Numbered from the stretch's first letter, positions 17,773 through 26,527 are shown. The stretch is 64,000 nucleotides of DNA from Chloroflexi bacterium HGW-Chloroflexi-10 (GCA_002840755.1 PHBZ01000001.1:62001-126000), one strand, 5' to 3'. Notes: generated by a model from the sequence alone, not told the origin. Numbers and translations are program-made.

Positions 17773-18345
17773 ATGTCTACTCAAGCACAAACGAATCAAC
17801 TTCGTTTTACTGATCCGCCTTTGGCGAATTCCCTTTTTAACGATCCGCGCTGGGCGTGGTTATGGCTGGTAGCCCGGGTTTACCTGGGTTACACCTGGCT
17901 GACATCCGGTTGGGGAAAAATTTCCAACCCGGCCTGGGTGCAGACCGGTGAAGCGCTAAAGGGTTTTTGGGAAAGGGCTGTCCTGATCCCGGACGCGCCG
18001 GCCCGCCCTGCGATCAGCTTTGATTGGTACCGCGTATTTCTGCAATCCATGCTGGATAGCGGCGCGTACTCCTGGTTTGCCAAACTGGTTGTAGCCGGCG
18101 AAATCCTGATTGGAGTAGCGCTAATCCTGGGCATCTTTACTGGCATTGCCGCTTTTGCAGGGGGCTTCATGAATTGGAATTTCATGATGGCCGGTACCGC
18201 CAGTACCAACCCACTGTTATTCACCATCGCTATTTTGCTCATTCTGGCTTGGAAAACGGCCGGCTGGATTGGCCTGGATCGCTGGGTCTTACCGGCATTG
18301 GGCACGCCCTGGCAGCCCGGCAAGGTGTTTGGCAAAAAGGAATAA
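17773..18345 (+). CDS. DoxX-family membrane protein
   Basis: The 190-residue protein starts at 17773 behind GGAGGTATTTACA. It has four or five hydrophobic helices. The first helix contains VARVYLGYTWLTSGWGKI, the conserved RxxxGxxxxxxGxxK pattern of DoxX/DoxD proteins, and later EILIGVALILGIFTG is the second conserved stretch. DoxD is a subunit of thiosulfate:quinone oxidoreductase in archaea, but most bacterial DoxX proteins have undefined redox-related roles. It is monocistronic, ended by a strong terminator. Confidence 0.85.
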   Translation: MSTQAQTNQLRFTDPPLANSLFNDPRWAWLWLVARVYLGYTWLTSGWGKISNPAWVQTGEALKGFWERAVLIPDAPARPAISFDWYRVFLQSMLDSGAYSWFAKLVVAGEILIGVALILGIFTGIAAFAGGFMNWNFMMAGTASTNPLLFTIAILLILAWKTAGWIGLDRWVLPALGTPWQPGKVFGKKE

Positions 18346-18354
18346 GGCGGAATC

Positions 18355-18401
18355 AATAATAAAAAGCCCTCATTTTAGTACCATGAGGGCTTTTTATTAT
18401 T
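18355..18401. terminator. Bidirectional Rho-independent terminator
   Basis: A perfect 19-pair stem (GC core GCCCTCAT/ATGAGGGC flanked by A and T runs) encloses a 9-base loop. The T run serves the DoxX gene on the plus strand, and the A run becomes a T run for the DeoR gene on the minus strand. The right arm overlaps the DeoR stop codon. Confidence 0.92.
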
Positions 18402-19149
18402 TTATGATCTCAATTTCCAGGTCACGGTAGGGCTTAAGTAAGCTTTCCGGGACGTTCTGTTCGGTAACGATGATATTGACTTCTTCTATACCGGCTACGG
18501 TAAAATGTGAGACGGTGCCCAATTTCTCCCGGGAAACCAGCGCGGCCGTCTCGGCGGCGTTGGCCAGCATGGCTTGCTGCACGGAGACTTCTTCCTGATC
18601 CGGCATACTCACGCCCACTTCGGGATGCAGGCTGCACACGCCCAACATACACAGGTCGGCGCGCATGCTACGCAGGGCATCCACCGTTTCCGAACCGACG
18701 GTGACCATGGTGCGTTTTAAAACCCGCCCGCCAATCAGAACGATCTCAATATTGTCGTGGTCGGTGAGCGCCACCGCTACCGCCGGGTTGTGGGTGATAA
18801 TGGTGGCCTGCAGGTTGCGCGGCAGTGAAGCCGCCAACTGCACATTCGTCGTGCCGCCGCTGAGAAAGACTACCATGCCGGGCTGGATCAGGCGGGCAGC
18901 TTTCTGGGCGATCTCGATTTTACCGGGGCTGAGGTTTTGCTGGCGATCGCTGTAACGTGTTTCGGCAGGGGAGCGCGGTAAAGCGCCGCCGTGGACGCGC
19001 TGCAATAGGCCTTCCCCGGCCATTTCGCGCAGGTCGCGCCGGATGGTGTCTTCACAGGTGCCCAGTTGGGCGCTCAGCTCTACGGCCAGCACCCGGCCTT
19101 CTTTTTGGAGTAACCCCAGAATTACCTGTCTTCGTTCAGCAGCCAGCAT
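18397..19149 (-). CDS. DeoR/GlpR-family transcriptional regulator
   Basis: The 250-residue protein has an N-terminal winged HTH (ERRQVILGLLQKEGRV, then CEDTIRRDLREM and GLLQRVHGGALPR) and a C-terminal sugar-phosphate sensor with FLSGGTTNVQLAASLP, TMVTVGSETVDALRSM and LGVCSLHPEVGVSMPD. Such proteins repress sugar genes until a phosphorylated sugar binds. It is divergent from the MFS/HAD pair at 19368, whose upstream region has a ladder of 10-bp repeats of the kind DeoR proteins often recognise, so it likely controls that pair. The length is normal. Confidence 0.9.
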   Translation of the reverse strand: MLAAERRQVILGLLQKEGRVLAVELSAQLGTCEDTIRRDLREMAGEGLLQRVHGGALPRSPAETRYSDRQQNLSPGKIEIAQKAARLIQPGMVVFLSGGTTNVQLAASLPRNLQATIITHNPAVAVALTDHDNIEIVLIGGRVLKRTMVTVGSETVDALRSMRADLCMLGVCSLHPEVGVSMPDQEEVSVQQAMLANAAETAALVSREKLGTVSHFTVAGIEEVNIIVTEQNVPESLLKPYRDLEIEIIK

Positions 19150-19194
19150 AGTTTATCCTTTATTTGGTAACCTCTCAATAATACGGGGTTGGGG

Positions 19195-19231
19195 GGTGTT
19201 TAGGACGGGTAATTTGCCCGTCCTAAACACC
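19195..19231. repeat. Long perfect palindromic element, REP-like or terminator
   Basis: GGTGTTTAGGACGGG (19195-19209) pairs with CCCGTCCTAAACACC (19217-19231) across the 7-base loop TAATTTG, giving 15 perfect pairs and about two more with a wobble. There is no T run on either side, so it is more like a dispersed palindromic element than a classic terminator. It lies between the divergent DeoR and MFS genes. Confidence 0.75.
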
Positions 19232-19274
19232 CTGACCTCTAATTAATGAAAAGATCCTTAATTTGGTTGATTTT

Positions 19275-19350
19275 TCTTGTTTTTTCTTGACTCTTCTTGT
19301 TTATCGTATTATTATACGTGATATATCTTGATTTTACACGAAATCTCTCG
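19275..19350. promoter_or_regulatory. Helically phased direct repeats, likely DeoR operator and promoter region
   Basis: TCTTG occurs at 19275, 19285 and 19295, exactly 10 bp apart, then at 19326 and as TCTCG at 19346, keeping nearly the same helical phase. DeoR-family repressors such as AgaR and GlpR bind arrays of roughly 10-bp direct repeats. The block ends 18 bases before the MFS start. Confidence 0.5.
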
Positions 19351-19367
19351 TTTTTGAAAGAGGCAGA

Positions 19368-20549
19368 ATGCAAAAGACTTTTATCCGTGATCGTGAAACC
19401 TGGCAGGCCTATTTTATCCTCAGCTTTTATGGTTTTTTGCTCAATATTCTGGGGCCGTTAACCCCTTATCTGCGCGATGAATTGCAGATCAGTTACACTA
19501 CAGCCGGTTTCCATTTCAGCGCTTTTGCGATAGGAATGCTGCTTTCCGGTTTGTTTGGGGAGCGCGTGCAGAGCCGCTGGGGCTACACCCGTACGATCTG
19601 GTTTTCGGCTTTTGGGATGACGCTGGGCAGCCTGGTGTTCCTGGCCGGTCAGGTGGTGGCGTTGACGATTTTTGGCGCTTTCCTGATGGGTATATTGGGT
19701 ACCGGAATTCTTTCGGCGGTAAACGCCGGGTTATCGTTGAAATATAAAGAACAGAGTGCCGTGGCAATGACCGAGATGAATGTGGTTGCCAGTTTTATGG
19801 GGATGTCTTCACCATTGCTGGTAGGCCTGTTGGCGCCCACTGTACTGACCTGGCGCGCCGCAGTGGCGGTGGCTTTGCTGGGCCTGGGTTTGTTGGCTGC
19901 TATTTTTTTGCGCACTGATTCACTGGTTACCAAAGTTGAAAGTAAACCACAGGGTAACGCGAAAGCACACCTGCCGCTGCAATACTGGTTGTATTGGTCG
20001 ATAGTGTTTCTATCGGTGGCGGTTGAGTTTTGTATCATCTTCTGGGGGAGTGATTTTCTGGCGGTGGCCGGCGGCCTGGCGCGGGAGACGGCTGTGCTTT
20101 CACTCACGCTCTTTTTAGGCGCTATGCTGGTTGGCCGGGTGTTTGGCAGCCGGATTTTACGCCGCTTCGCAGCGCCATTGGTATTGCGCGCCGCGATCGG
20201 GTTAACCGCATTTGGTTTTTTGCTTTTCTGGACGGCTCTTACCCCGTGGTTGGCCATCCTCGGATTGTTTGTCACCGGGTTAGGCATTGCTAACCTGTAC
20301 CCCACGACCATCTCCCTGGCGATTGGGAGTGTTCCCGATGTGCTCTCCGCACAGGCCAGCGCGCGTTTGGTATTGGCTTCCGGTGCGGCCATTCTCAGCC
20401 TGCCGTTAATATTGGGCGGTCTGGCGGATTGGGTTGGGATGCGATTGGCATTTTTGGTTGTGCCGGTGTTATTGGCGTTGGTCATGGGGTTAGGCGTGGC
20501 GGCTTCCAATAACAGAGAAACGCACAAATTCAGTCAACAGGAGATTTAA
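19368..20549 (+). CDS. MFS transporter, probable sugar carrier
   Basis: The 393-residue protein starts behind AAAGAGGCAGA and has about 12 hydrophobic helices. The motif A-like loop after helix 2 is SGLFGERVQSRWGYTR. The second half has VGRVFGSRILRRF at the equivalent position. It is followed after three bases by a HAD phosphatase and preceded by a DeoR regulator, so a sugar or sugar-phosphate-related substrate is likely. The family subgroup cannot be fixed from sequence alone. Confidence 0.85.
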   Translation: MQKTFIRDRETWQAYFILSFYGFLLNILGPLTPYLRDELQISYTTAGFHFSAFAIGMLLSGLFGERVQSRWGYTRTIWFSAFGMTLGSLVFLAGQVVALTIFGAFLMGILGTGILSAVNAGLSLKYKEQSAVAMTEMNVVASFMGMSSPLLVGLLAPTVLTWRAAVAVALLGLGLLAAIFLRTDSLVTKVESKPQGNAKAHLPLQYWLYWSIVFLSVAVEFCIIFWGSDFLAVAGGLARETAVLSLTLFLGAMLVGRVFGSRILRRFAAPLVLRAAIGLTAFGFLLFWTALTPWLAILGLFVTGLGIANLYPTTISLAIGSVPDVLSAQASARLVLASGAAILSLPLILGGLADWVGMRLAFLVVPVLLALVMGLGVAASNNRETHKFSQQEI

Positions 20550-20552
20550 CAG

Positions 20553-21206
20553 ATGAAATTATCAGCCATATTATTTGATATTGACGGCACCATGGCAGAT
20601 ACACTGCCGGTGTGTGTGAGTTCCATTCAAAAGACATTGAAAGTAATTGACGGAAAGGATTATACCGAACCGGAGATTACCCGCTATTTTGGGATTGCCG
20701 AGGGCGGTATTTTTGCCCGGATGGTTCTGCCGGACCGACACAGCGAAGCCATGAGCGTTTATTACAAAACCTATGCGGAGCTGCATGTGCAGTATTGCCA
20801 GCTTTTCCCCGGGTTGAAAACCATCCTGAATGAGATCCATGCGCATGGGCTGAAAATGGGCGTGGTCACCGGACGCGGTGCAAAAGGCGCTCTGCTTTCT
20901 CTGGAATTATTGGGCGTACTGCCCTATTTTGATGTGGTTGAACACGGCTCTGACGAGGTAATGGGCAAAAAGGAACCGCTGCAGCGCGCCCTGGCAGCTT
21001 TGGAAGTGGATCCCGCCGAAACTCTGTATGTGGGTGACACCGAAGGAGACATGCGTGATTCAACCGGTTTGGGAATGTGGGCAGCCGGGGCGGCCTGGGC
21101 GACCACTGCTACGCTGCACCCCAATGGCTGGGGGCCACAGGCAGAGATATTTACCAGTGTAGAAAATTTCAGAAACTGGCTTTTACCAAGGATTGCATCC
21201 AGTTAA
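20553..21206 (+). CDS. HAD-superfamily phosphatase, phosphoglycolate phosphatase-like
   Basis: The 217-residue protein follows the MFS gene with three bases between the two and has its own AACAGGAGATTTAACAG ribosome site. HAD motif I is ILFDIDGTMADT, motif II VTGRGAKGA, motif III KKEPLQRAL and motif IV YVGDTEGDMRDS, with an alpha-helical C1 cap between I and II. It should hydrolyse a phosphate monoester; with the carrier and DeoR regulator it may dephosphorylate a sugar phosphate. The substrate is unknown. Confidence 0.9.
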   Translation: MKLSAILFDIDGTMADTLPVCVSSIQKTLKVIDGKDYTEPEITRYFGIAEGGIFARMVLPDRHSEAMSVYYKTYAELHVQYCQLFPGLKTILNEIHAHGLKMGVVTGRGAKGALLSLELLGVLPYFDVVEHGSDEVMGKKEPLQRALAALEVDPAETLYVGDTEGDMRDSTGLGMWAAGAAWATTATLHPNGWGPQAEIFTSVENFRNWLLPRIASS

Positions 21207-21260
21207 TCCGGAAAAATTGAACCGAAAATTTAAACACAACCAAAAAGAAAAAACTTAATT

Positions 21261-22472
21261 TCATTCCTGTTCGACACTGAGCAGTTTTTTGGAGAACAGA
21301 CTACCTGCACAAACCAGTGTGGAAAGAACGCCGCCCAGGATGAATACAGCCTGTACACCAAATGCTTCACCGAGCAGACCGAAAATAATCAGGCCAATTG
21401 GTGCGGCGAAACCATATACCATGTTCAGTAATGCCAGCGTGCGCCCTTGAAATTCGTTAGGGATTTTGGTTTGCAGAATGGCTGTTAGCGGAGCATTGCC
21501 AGTGCTGAAGGCAAAGCCGCTGATGGTCCACCAGATGATTGCCAGCCAGAAGAATTGCTGCGGCATGAGCGCAGTGAGTGCTACCGTGGCACAAGAGATA
21601 GCAAAGGAAATCAGAACGGTTAAGACGCGGCGTTTGAAGAGCGGCCAGATACTGATAAAGATACCGCCGGCGATGATACCCAGCCCGGCAAAGCCTTCGA
21701 TCAGCGCTACTTCATTCACGCCGCCCTGAAAATGTTGGGTAATCAGCAGCGGCGTCATGGAGAAGGTTGGCATAATTGTCAGAACCACCAGACCGGTAAT
21801 GCCGTAGAGGCGTTTGAGGCTGGGCCTGTTGAGAATATAGGCGGCCCCACCACGGATATCTTTCAATAAAGCCGCCAGGGTGAGGGCTGTTTCTGGTTTG
21901 TTCGGCTGTGGAATGGCATAGAAGAACAAGGGTGTGATGCCCAGTATGGCTGTAAATACATCAATCAGCAAGGCACTCTGGATCGGTAAAAAGGCCAGGG
22001 CCAGTGCGCCGAGTGGCGCAGCGGCTATCGTCATAACCCCTTGCAAAACCTGGTTCATGCCGGCTACCCGTGCCAGCCAGTTTTTCGGTACCAGATTGAC
22101 GGTGCTGGCGGATGCCGCCGGCTGCTGAAAAGACTGCATGGTGGCGCGGATGAACATTAACAGATATACCTGCCACAATTGTACAGTTTCTGTAGCGAAG
22201 AGAATTACCAGCACAAGCATGCACACAGCCGTGATGCTATCCGCCAGGACCATGATAATGCGCCGGTTAAAGCGATCGGCGATGGCACCGCTCAGCAGGC
22301 TGAATATAGCAGTAGGGAGCAAACCCACAATACCAGCGGTTGCCAGCGCACCGGGAGAGTTGGTTTTCTGCGTAATCCACCAGATCAGTACGAACTGCGT
22401 GAGGGAACTGCCAACCAGCGAGACTGCCTGCCCAATCCAGATGGTGAAGAAACGCGGCTGCCAGCGGTTCAT
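21261..22472 (-). CDS. MFS efflux transporter, MFS_3/enterobactin-exporter-like
   Basis: The 403-residue protein has about 12 helices and opens RFFTIWIGQAVSLVGSSLTQ, with the characteristic GLLPTAIFSLLSGAIADRFNRR after helix 2. This subgroup contains macrolide and siderophore exporters. Its start overlaps the upstream membrane-protein stop by four bases (ATGA), and a TetR regulator heads the same operon, which suggests inducible export of a toxic compound. Confidence 0.88.
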   Translation of the reverse strand: MNRWQPRFFTIWIGQAVSLVGSSLTQFVLIWWITQKTNSPGALATAGIVGLLPTAIFSLLSGAIADRFNRRIIMVLADSITAVCMLVLVILFATETVQLWQVYLLMFIRATMQSFQQPAASASTVNLVPKNWLARVAGMNQVLQGVMTIAAAPLGALALAFLPIQSALLIDVFTAILGITPLFFYAIPQPNKPETALTLAALLKDIRGGAAYILNRPSLKRLYGITGLVVLTIMPTFSMTPLLITQHFQGGVNEVALIEGFAGLGIIAGGIFISIWPLFKRRVLTVLISFAISCATVALTALMPQQFFWLAIIWWTISGFAFSTGNAPLTAILQTKIPNEFQGRTLALLNMVYGFAAPIGLIIFGLLGEAFGVQAVFILGGVLSTLVCAGSLFSKKLLSVEQE

Positions 22473-23032
22473 AACTCGGGTATTCCGGCAGAATAGTGGT
22501 TTACGGAAAATCCGTAGATTAATTTGATGAGGTAAACAGGTGCAAACCAGTATAGGGCAGTTTCACCTGGTAGAAATTGATTGAAGAGCAGGATTCCTAA
22601 TAGCAGCAGAGCCATTGCCAGGGGTTTTTGAATGAAAGACTTGCGGATTTGTAAAACCAGCAACGCTGCGGCCAGCATAAACAAGTACAGTCCGAGAAAA
22701 TAGATCGGATTAGCCAGGGGAAAAAAGATCAAGACAACAGTTGGTTGAAAAATGTGGAAGGCAACAAAAACAATGCTTACCCAGGCCGGTTGTACGCAAT
22801 ACCAATCGTTGGTGGAGCGGGTGACATTGGCAACCATGCCCCCAGCCATATCCCATGCCAGCACGAAGAGGATCGTACACTGCAAAATCGTCAGATTGGA
22901 TGCATGAAAAGCCAATAAGATTCCTGAAAAAACAAGGCCGGCACCATGCACCAGCAAAAGGTCGCTGCGGCTGGGTTTTTGACCATGAATGAGCGCTTGT
23001 GCCAGCGCGGGAAGATTATTTCGTTTTTGCAT
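22469..23032 (-). CDS. Hypothetical membrane protein of the TetR/MFS operon
   Basis: The 187-residue protein has five or six hydrophobic segments and no motif that I recognise. The start at 23032 lies behind GGAGGGATTG, inside the end of the TetR gene (17-base overlap); a start four codons earlier is possible. The conserved-looking stretch ILFVLAWDMAGGMVANVTRS has charged and aromatic residues near the membrane surface. It overlaps the MFS start as well, so all three genes are translationally coupled. Confidence 0.75.
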   Translation of the reverse strand: MQKRNNLPALAQALIHGQKPSRSDLLLVHGAGLVFSGILLAFHASNLTILQCTILFVLAWDMAGGMVANVTRSTNDWYCVQPAWVSIVFVAFHIFQPTVVLIFFPLANPIYFLGLYLFMLAAALLVLQIRKSFIQKPLAMALLLLGILLFNQFLPGETALYWFAPVYLIKLIYGFSVNHYSAGIPEL

Positions 23033-23627
23033 CAATCCCTCCATCAGGTTTCAAGCCCTGCATTAAAATGTCGATAGAATGCAATAATTCAATGATGCCG
23101 TTAATATTTTCGGGGTCGAGCATGGCCAGCTCAAGCATGCCTTCATATAAAGCGGCAAACAGGATTGCACCGTGGTTGACATCAAAAGTACGAAATTCGC
23201 CTCGGGCTATACCCTGAGCCAGAAGGGCGGCAATGATCTGGCGATATGCATGAAAATAGGTTTGGAAGCGGACCTGTACCCGTGGATCGCGCCCCCCCAG
23301 TGCGTAGAAATCGGAAAACAGGGGAGAAAGGGTTTGTGCTGAAGGGACACTGGAGCGTACATACTGCTTCAGCCGTTCCATGACGCTGCCGGGTGCCTCC
23401 AGCAGGGCGCGCTGCTCGTTCAGATCACTGTTGATCAAATCATCCATCAGGCTGAAGATAACTTCTTCTTTGCTTTTGAAATACCAGTACAGCCCGCCGA
23501 TACTTAAACCGGCCTCCTCGGCAATCTCTTCCATGCGTGCGGTTTCAAACCCTTTTTTCAGGAAAATCCGGCTGGCGGCTGCCAGAATTTGAGCCTTGCG
23601 TTCGACACTTACATCCGGTTTTGGCAT
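23016..23627 (-). CDS. TetR/AcrR-family transcriptional regulator
   Basis: The 203-residue protein has the TetR HTH at residues 8-55: ILAAASRIFLKKGFETARM, IAEEAGLSIGGLYWYFKSKEE. The C-terminal ligand domain is alpha-helical and unspecific. It overlaps the GNAT gene by 19 bases and the membrane-protein gene by 17, so it is embedded in the operon it most likely represses. The inverted repeat at 24241-24264 is a good operator candidate. Confidence 0.92.
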   Translation of the reverse strand: MPKPDVSVERKAQILAAASRIFLKKGFETARMEEIAEEAGLSIGGLYWYFKSKEEVIFSLMDDLINSDLNEQRALLEAPGSVMERLKQYVRSSVPSAQTLSPLFSDFYALGGRDPRVQVRFQTYFHAYRQIIAALLAQGIARGEFRTFDVNHGAILFAALYEGMLELAMLDPENINGIIELLHSIDILMQGLKPDGGIDAKTK

Positions 23628-24226
23628 GCAACCACCTCCAGCGTATGCGACATGGTATAAACTGCGTTGAACCCCAAGGATTTTTGCAGGTAAGGATAAG
23701 CATGTTTTTTGGTTACAACAAATCCGAAACGTTCATACAGGGCACGTGCACGCTGGTTGGTGTTGATTACATCCAGACCGACGGATTGGTAACCCTGTTC
23801 ACGGGCGAAACACAGGGTTGCCTCGAGCAGCTGCGATCCGACCCCTTTACCCCGGGCTGCCGGGTGTACTGCAATAAAATCGATAAACAGTTCATTGGCA
23901 GCGGCCGGGTGGTTCATCATCCGCGCGATAGGGTAGCGAATGAGTGCCTGAAACCATCCATAGGTTCTAACAAAGATGCGCCAGGTGGGATCAAAGAAAG
24001 GTTGTTGACGGTGCTGCAGCCCCGCTATTCCCAGTAATCTACCCAATTCCAGCCCGATGAGCGCCTGTTCGGGGTGAATAACCTGAGAGAAAACAGAAAG
24101 AATCTGTTCGTAGCTTCCCAGGAACGGTTGTTTCTTGCGTTTGAAAGCCTCAAAAAAAATCTGGCCGGCATCCCATAACTGACTGAGAGGTAAACCGGTT
24201 TGAATGATAAGCGTGTCTGAAGACAT
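23609..24226 (-). CDS. GNAT-family N-acetyltransferase
   Basis: The 205-residue protein is the first gene of a four-gene operon. The C-terminal half holds the acetyl-CoA site: DFIAVHPAARGKGVGSQLLE (the R-x-x-G-x-G/A loop) followed by GLDVINTNQRARALYERFGF, where the Tyr is the usual proton donor. The N-terminal 80 residues are helical and probably define the acceptor. With an efflux pump and TetR regulator downstream it may acetylate the compound that is exported; this is inference. Confidence 0.88.
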   Translation of the reverse strand: MSSDTLIIQTGLPLSQLWDAGQIFFEAFKRKKQPFLGSYEQILSVFSQVIHPEQALIGLELGRLLGIAGLQHRQQPFFDPTWRIFVRTYGWFQALIRYPIARMMNHPAAANELFIDFIAVHPAARGKGVGSQLLEATLCFAREQGYQSVGLDVINTNQRARALYERFGFVVTKKHAYPYLQKSLGFNAVYTMSHTLEVVACQNRM

Positions 24227-24240
24227 GTTGACTCCGATCT

Positions 24241-24292
24241 ATAACCGATTGAATATTCGGTTATGATAATATATATTGCTGTGCTTCGTCAA
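24241..24292 (-). promoter_or_regulatory. Promoter and TetR-like operator of the GNAT/TetR/MFS operon
   Basis: On the minus strand TTGACG (24287-24292) serves as -35; -10-like TTATCA follows after 17 bases. The inverted repeat ATAACCGA-N8-TCGGTTAT (24241-24264) covers the start region and ends 14 bases before the GNAT start codon. Symmetry, position and length fit a TetR-family operator. Confidence 0.6.
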
Positions 24293-24449
24293 GGAGGGAT
24301 TTTTAACCAGGAGAAACGCAAAAGAACGAACTGCATGAAAATAAGAACCGATGTTGGAAAAAGCATACAAAAAGCCACTTTACAATTCCTTCTTACCGCA
24401 TCATAATAATTTGTAACGGAGCTAACAACCGTTTGGAGAGGAGACATCC

Positions 24450-25658
24450 ATGTCAGTTAATCAGGATGAGTTTATCCGCCTCGATTGTCCACGTTGTGGA
24501 GCGACACTTCAAATGCAAGGGGATCAATTAAGCTGTGAGCATTGTGGGGCAAAACTGATCCTGAAAAGATCGCTTGCCCATTCGGAAATCCACAAGGATA
24601 ATCATCCAGGTTCCGCTGCCATCGTTAATGGCCTGGCGCTCAATCCTTTTGCATATTATGATCCACAATCCGGATTGGAAGCCTTTTCCATTCTGGTACC
24701 TCAGGGCTGGCAAGTGAACGGTGGTGTCCTGTGGGTGCCGGAACGCCCGGCTGCACCAACCCAGATCAACCTGCAGATCGTCAATCCTACCGGCCTCGAA
24801 GCGTTTGAAGTGCTTCCAACCCTGTATTTCACCTGGACGAATAATCTGATGGTGCAAATGAGCATGCCCACCGGTAGTCTTTATTTCGGTTATGAAGTGC
24901 GCCAGCCGCTGACAGCACGGGATGCCATGCGTCAGTTCGTCTTACCGCGCTACCGCAGGATTCAAGGTCTTTCGATTATTGAGGAAAGCCCAGCCCTTGA
25001 ACTGCTGCAGGTTGTATCTCATAATCAGGTTAACCCGGTGCAAGCAGGACAGTACTCCACAGACTCAGTCCGGATGCGGCTGCAGTACACCTGCAATCAA
25101 CTGCCGGTTGCAGAAGAGATTTCCGGTGTAGCAGAATATACACGGCTCGCAGTTCCCGGTCTTTTTGGTAAAACAGAAAATGTCTTCTGGAGCATGGGTT
25201 ACCTGACCAGTTTTCGAGCCAGCAGCGATCGTCTGGAAAGTTGCGCTGAACTCTATCGAACCATCTTCGCTTCGATCAAGATCAACCCTGCCTGGACAGC
25301 AGTTGTCCAACAGGTCAGCCAGGGCCTGACGAGCAATACGATTCAAAGCATCAACCAGATCGGCGCGCTTTCCCGTCAGATAAGCCGAAATTATAACGAG
25401 ATCAGCGATATGAATATGCACGGCTGGCAGGAGCGTTCGGCTGTCTATGACAGGGTCAGTGAAAATTTCAGCCAAACCATCCGTGGTGTAGATCCGTATT
25501 ACGACCCGAATACAGGCCGGACGATCGAGCTCCCCTCCGGATACACACAGGCCTGGTCCACCCCTCTGGGGGAGTATATTCTCAGTGATGACCCCAATTT
25601 CAATCCGAATATAGGCTCAAACCAGACGTGGACACCACTGACCACTTCGAAGGAATAG
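24450..25658 (+). CDS. Zinc-ribbon protein of unknown function
   Basis: The 402-residue protein starts behind GGAGAGGAGACATCC. Residues 11-36 form a zinc ribbon (DCPRCGATLQ ... SCEHCGAKL). The middle 200 residues are beta-rich with many Gln and aromatic residues and start SGLEAFSILVPQGWQVNGG, which resembles proteins that score PQGW-type beta-sandwich domains. The tail (residues 280-402) is Asn/Ser/Gln-rich and contains RGVDPYYDPNTGRTIELP. No signal peptide or membrane helix is visible. It stands alone between the TetR operon and a HAD gene. Confidence 0.75.
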   Translation: MSVNQDEFIRLDCPRCGATLQMQGDQLSCEHCGAKLILKRSLAHSEIHKDNHPGSAAIVNGLALNPFAYYDPQSGLEAFSILVPQGWQVNGGVLWVPERPAAPTQINLQIVNPTGLEAFEVLPTLYFTWTNNLMVQMSMPTGSLYFGYEVRQPLTARDAMRQFVLPRYRRIQGLSIIEESPALELLQVVSHNQVNPVQAGQYSTDSVRMRLQYTCNQLPVAEEISGVAEYTRLAVPGLFGKTENVFWSMGYLTSFRASSDRLESCAELYRTIFASIKINPAWTAVVQQVSQGLTSNTIQSINQIGALSRQISRNYNEISDMNMHGWQERSAVYDRVSENFSQTIRGVDPYYDPNTGRTIELPSGYTQAWSTPLGEYILSDDPNFNPNIGSNQTWTPLTTSKE

Positions 25659-25690
25659 CCACAGCATTTTCTGCCTCGATCAAAGAAAGC

Positions 25691-26347
25691 TTAACCTAAG
25701 AGTTGGAGGGTGTCCGCAGAGAATTCTGTCAGCGAATTCAGCACCACATCCGCCATGGCCAGTACTTCGTCCGCCGGGGAACCATAACGCGCATCCGGAA
25801 CAGCGATCACCTTCATCCCGGCGGCTTTTCCGGCGCGGATTCCATTGGCTGAATCTTCAAAGCACACACAGGCTTGCGGTTCAATGCCCATACGCCGGGC
25901 TGCTTCCAGATACACATCCGGGGCAGGTTTCCCTGCGGCTACTTCATCCGCGCTGACAATCACCTGGAAACAATCTTTCAGACGCGGCTCACTGGTGACC
26001 AGATCGATCAACTGGTGGGGCGAACCGGAAGCCAATCCGGTGGGATAATGCGCGCTGGCAAACTGCACCACCTGCACAGCGCCCGGAAGAAAGGGAATGG
26101 ACCGCCGGTAAATAGCTTCCATTTTTCCAATTGTAAGGGTTTGCAATTGCGCTACACTCATATTGCCGCCCAGGCGTTTTGCCATGTAATTAGCCCAGTG
26201 ATTCGTGCTGGTCCCGACCACAGCTTTGTGATCCTCCAAATCCCAGATCTTTCCGGCTTCTTTAAAAATTTGTATGCGGGATTGGTGCCAGCTGCCTTCA
26301 GAGTCGATCAACAGGCCATCCAGGTCAAATAAGATTGCTTTAATCAT
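25691..26347 (-). CDS. HAD-superfamily phosphatase, beta-phosphoglucomutase/YniC-like
   Basis: The 218-residue protein has HAD motif I ILFDLDGLLIDSEG, motif II ASGSPHQLI, motif III with AAGKPAPDVYLEAA and motif IV CFEDSANGIRAGKAAGMKV. The EDSxxGxxA motif and the C1 cap place it among hexitol phosphatases and beta-phosphoglucomutases; cap residues that decide between them are not obvious. It is divergent from the DeoR regulator of the long sugar cluster. Dephosphorylation of a hexose or hexitol phosphate is a reasonable guess. Confidence 0.9.
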   Translation of the reverse strand: MIKAILFDLDGLLIDSEGSWHQSRIQIFKEAGKIWDLEDHKAVVGTSTNHWANYMAKRLGGNMSVAQLQTLTIGKMEAIYRRSIPFLPGAVQVVQFASAHYPTGLASGSPHQLIDLVTSEPRLKDCFQVIVSADEVAAGKPAPDVYLEAARRMGIEPQACVCFEDSANGIRAGKAAGMKVIAVPDARYGSPADEVLAMADVVLNSLTEFSADTLQLLG

Positions 26348-26497
26348 TGTGCGATTATATCGCGAAAATAGGTGAGTCGTTCACCGGAGGAAAACACATT
26401 TTTAGCCAGATTTGTTATTCTCTGAGCAATCTGATTGAGCCAGGAGGGATGCCTGTAAGAATTTTTTTGAAAACGCGTAAAAAACGAAAAGATCCTA

Positions 26498-26525
26498 TTG
26501 ACTTTAATCAGAAACAAGCTAAAAT
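26498..26525 (+). promoter_or_regulatory. Promoter of the galactoside/tagatose-type cluster
   Basis: TTGACT at 26498-26503 and TAAAAT at 26520-26525 are 16 bases apart. Direct repeats that could bind the DeoR product start three bases later. Confidence 0.6.
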
Positions 26526-26527
26526 AA

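Noticed and set aside
19649..20527. 292-codon open frame antisense to the MFS gene
   Set aside because: It is the mirror of a hydrophobic gene, rich in Pro, Ala, Asn and Arg with no motif or ribosome site.
24192..24208. TAAACCGGTTTG resembling the LacI operator
   Set aside because: It lies inside the GNAT coding region on the other strand with no promoter beside it; probably chance.
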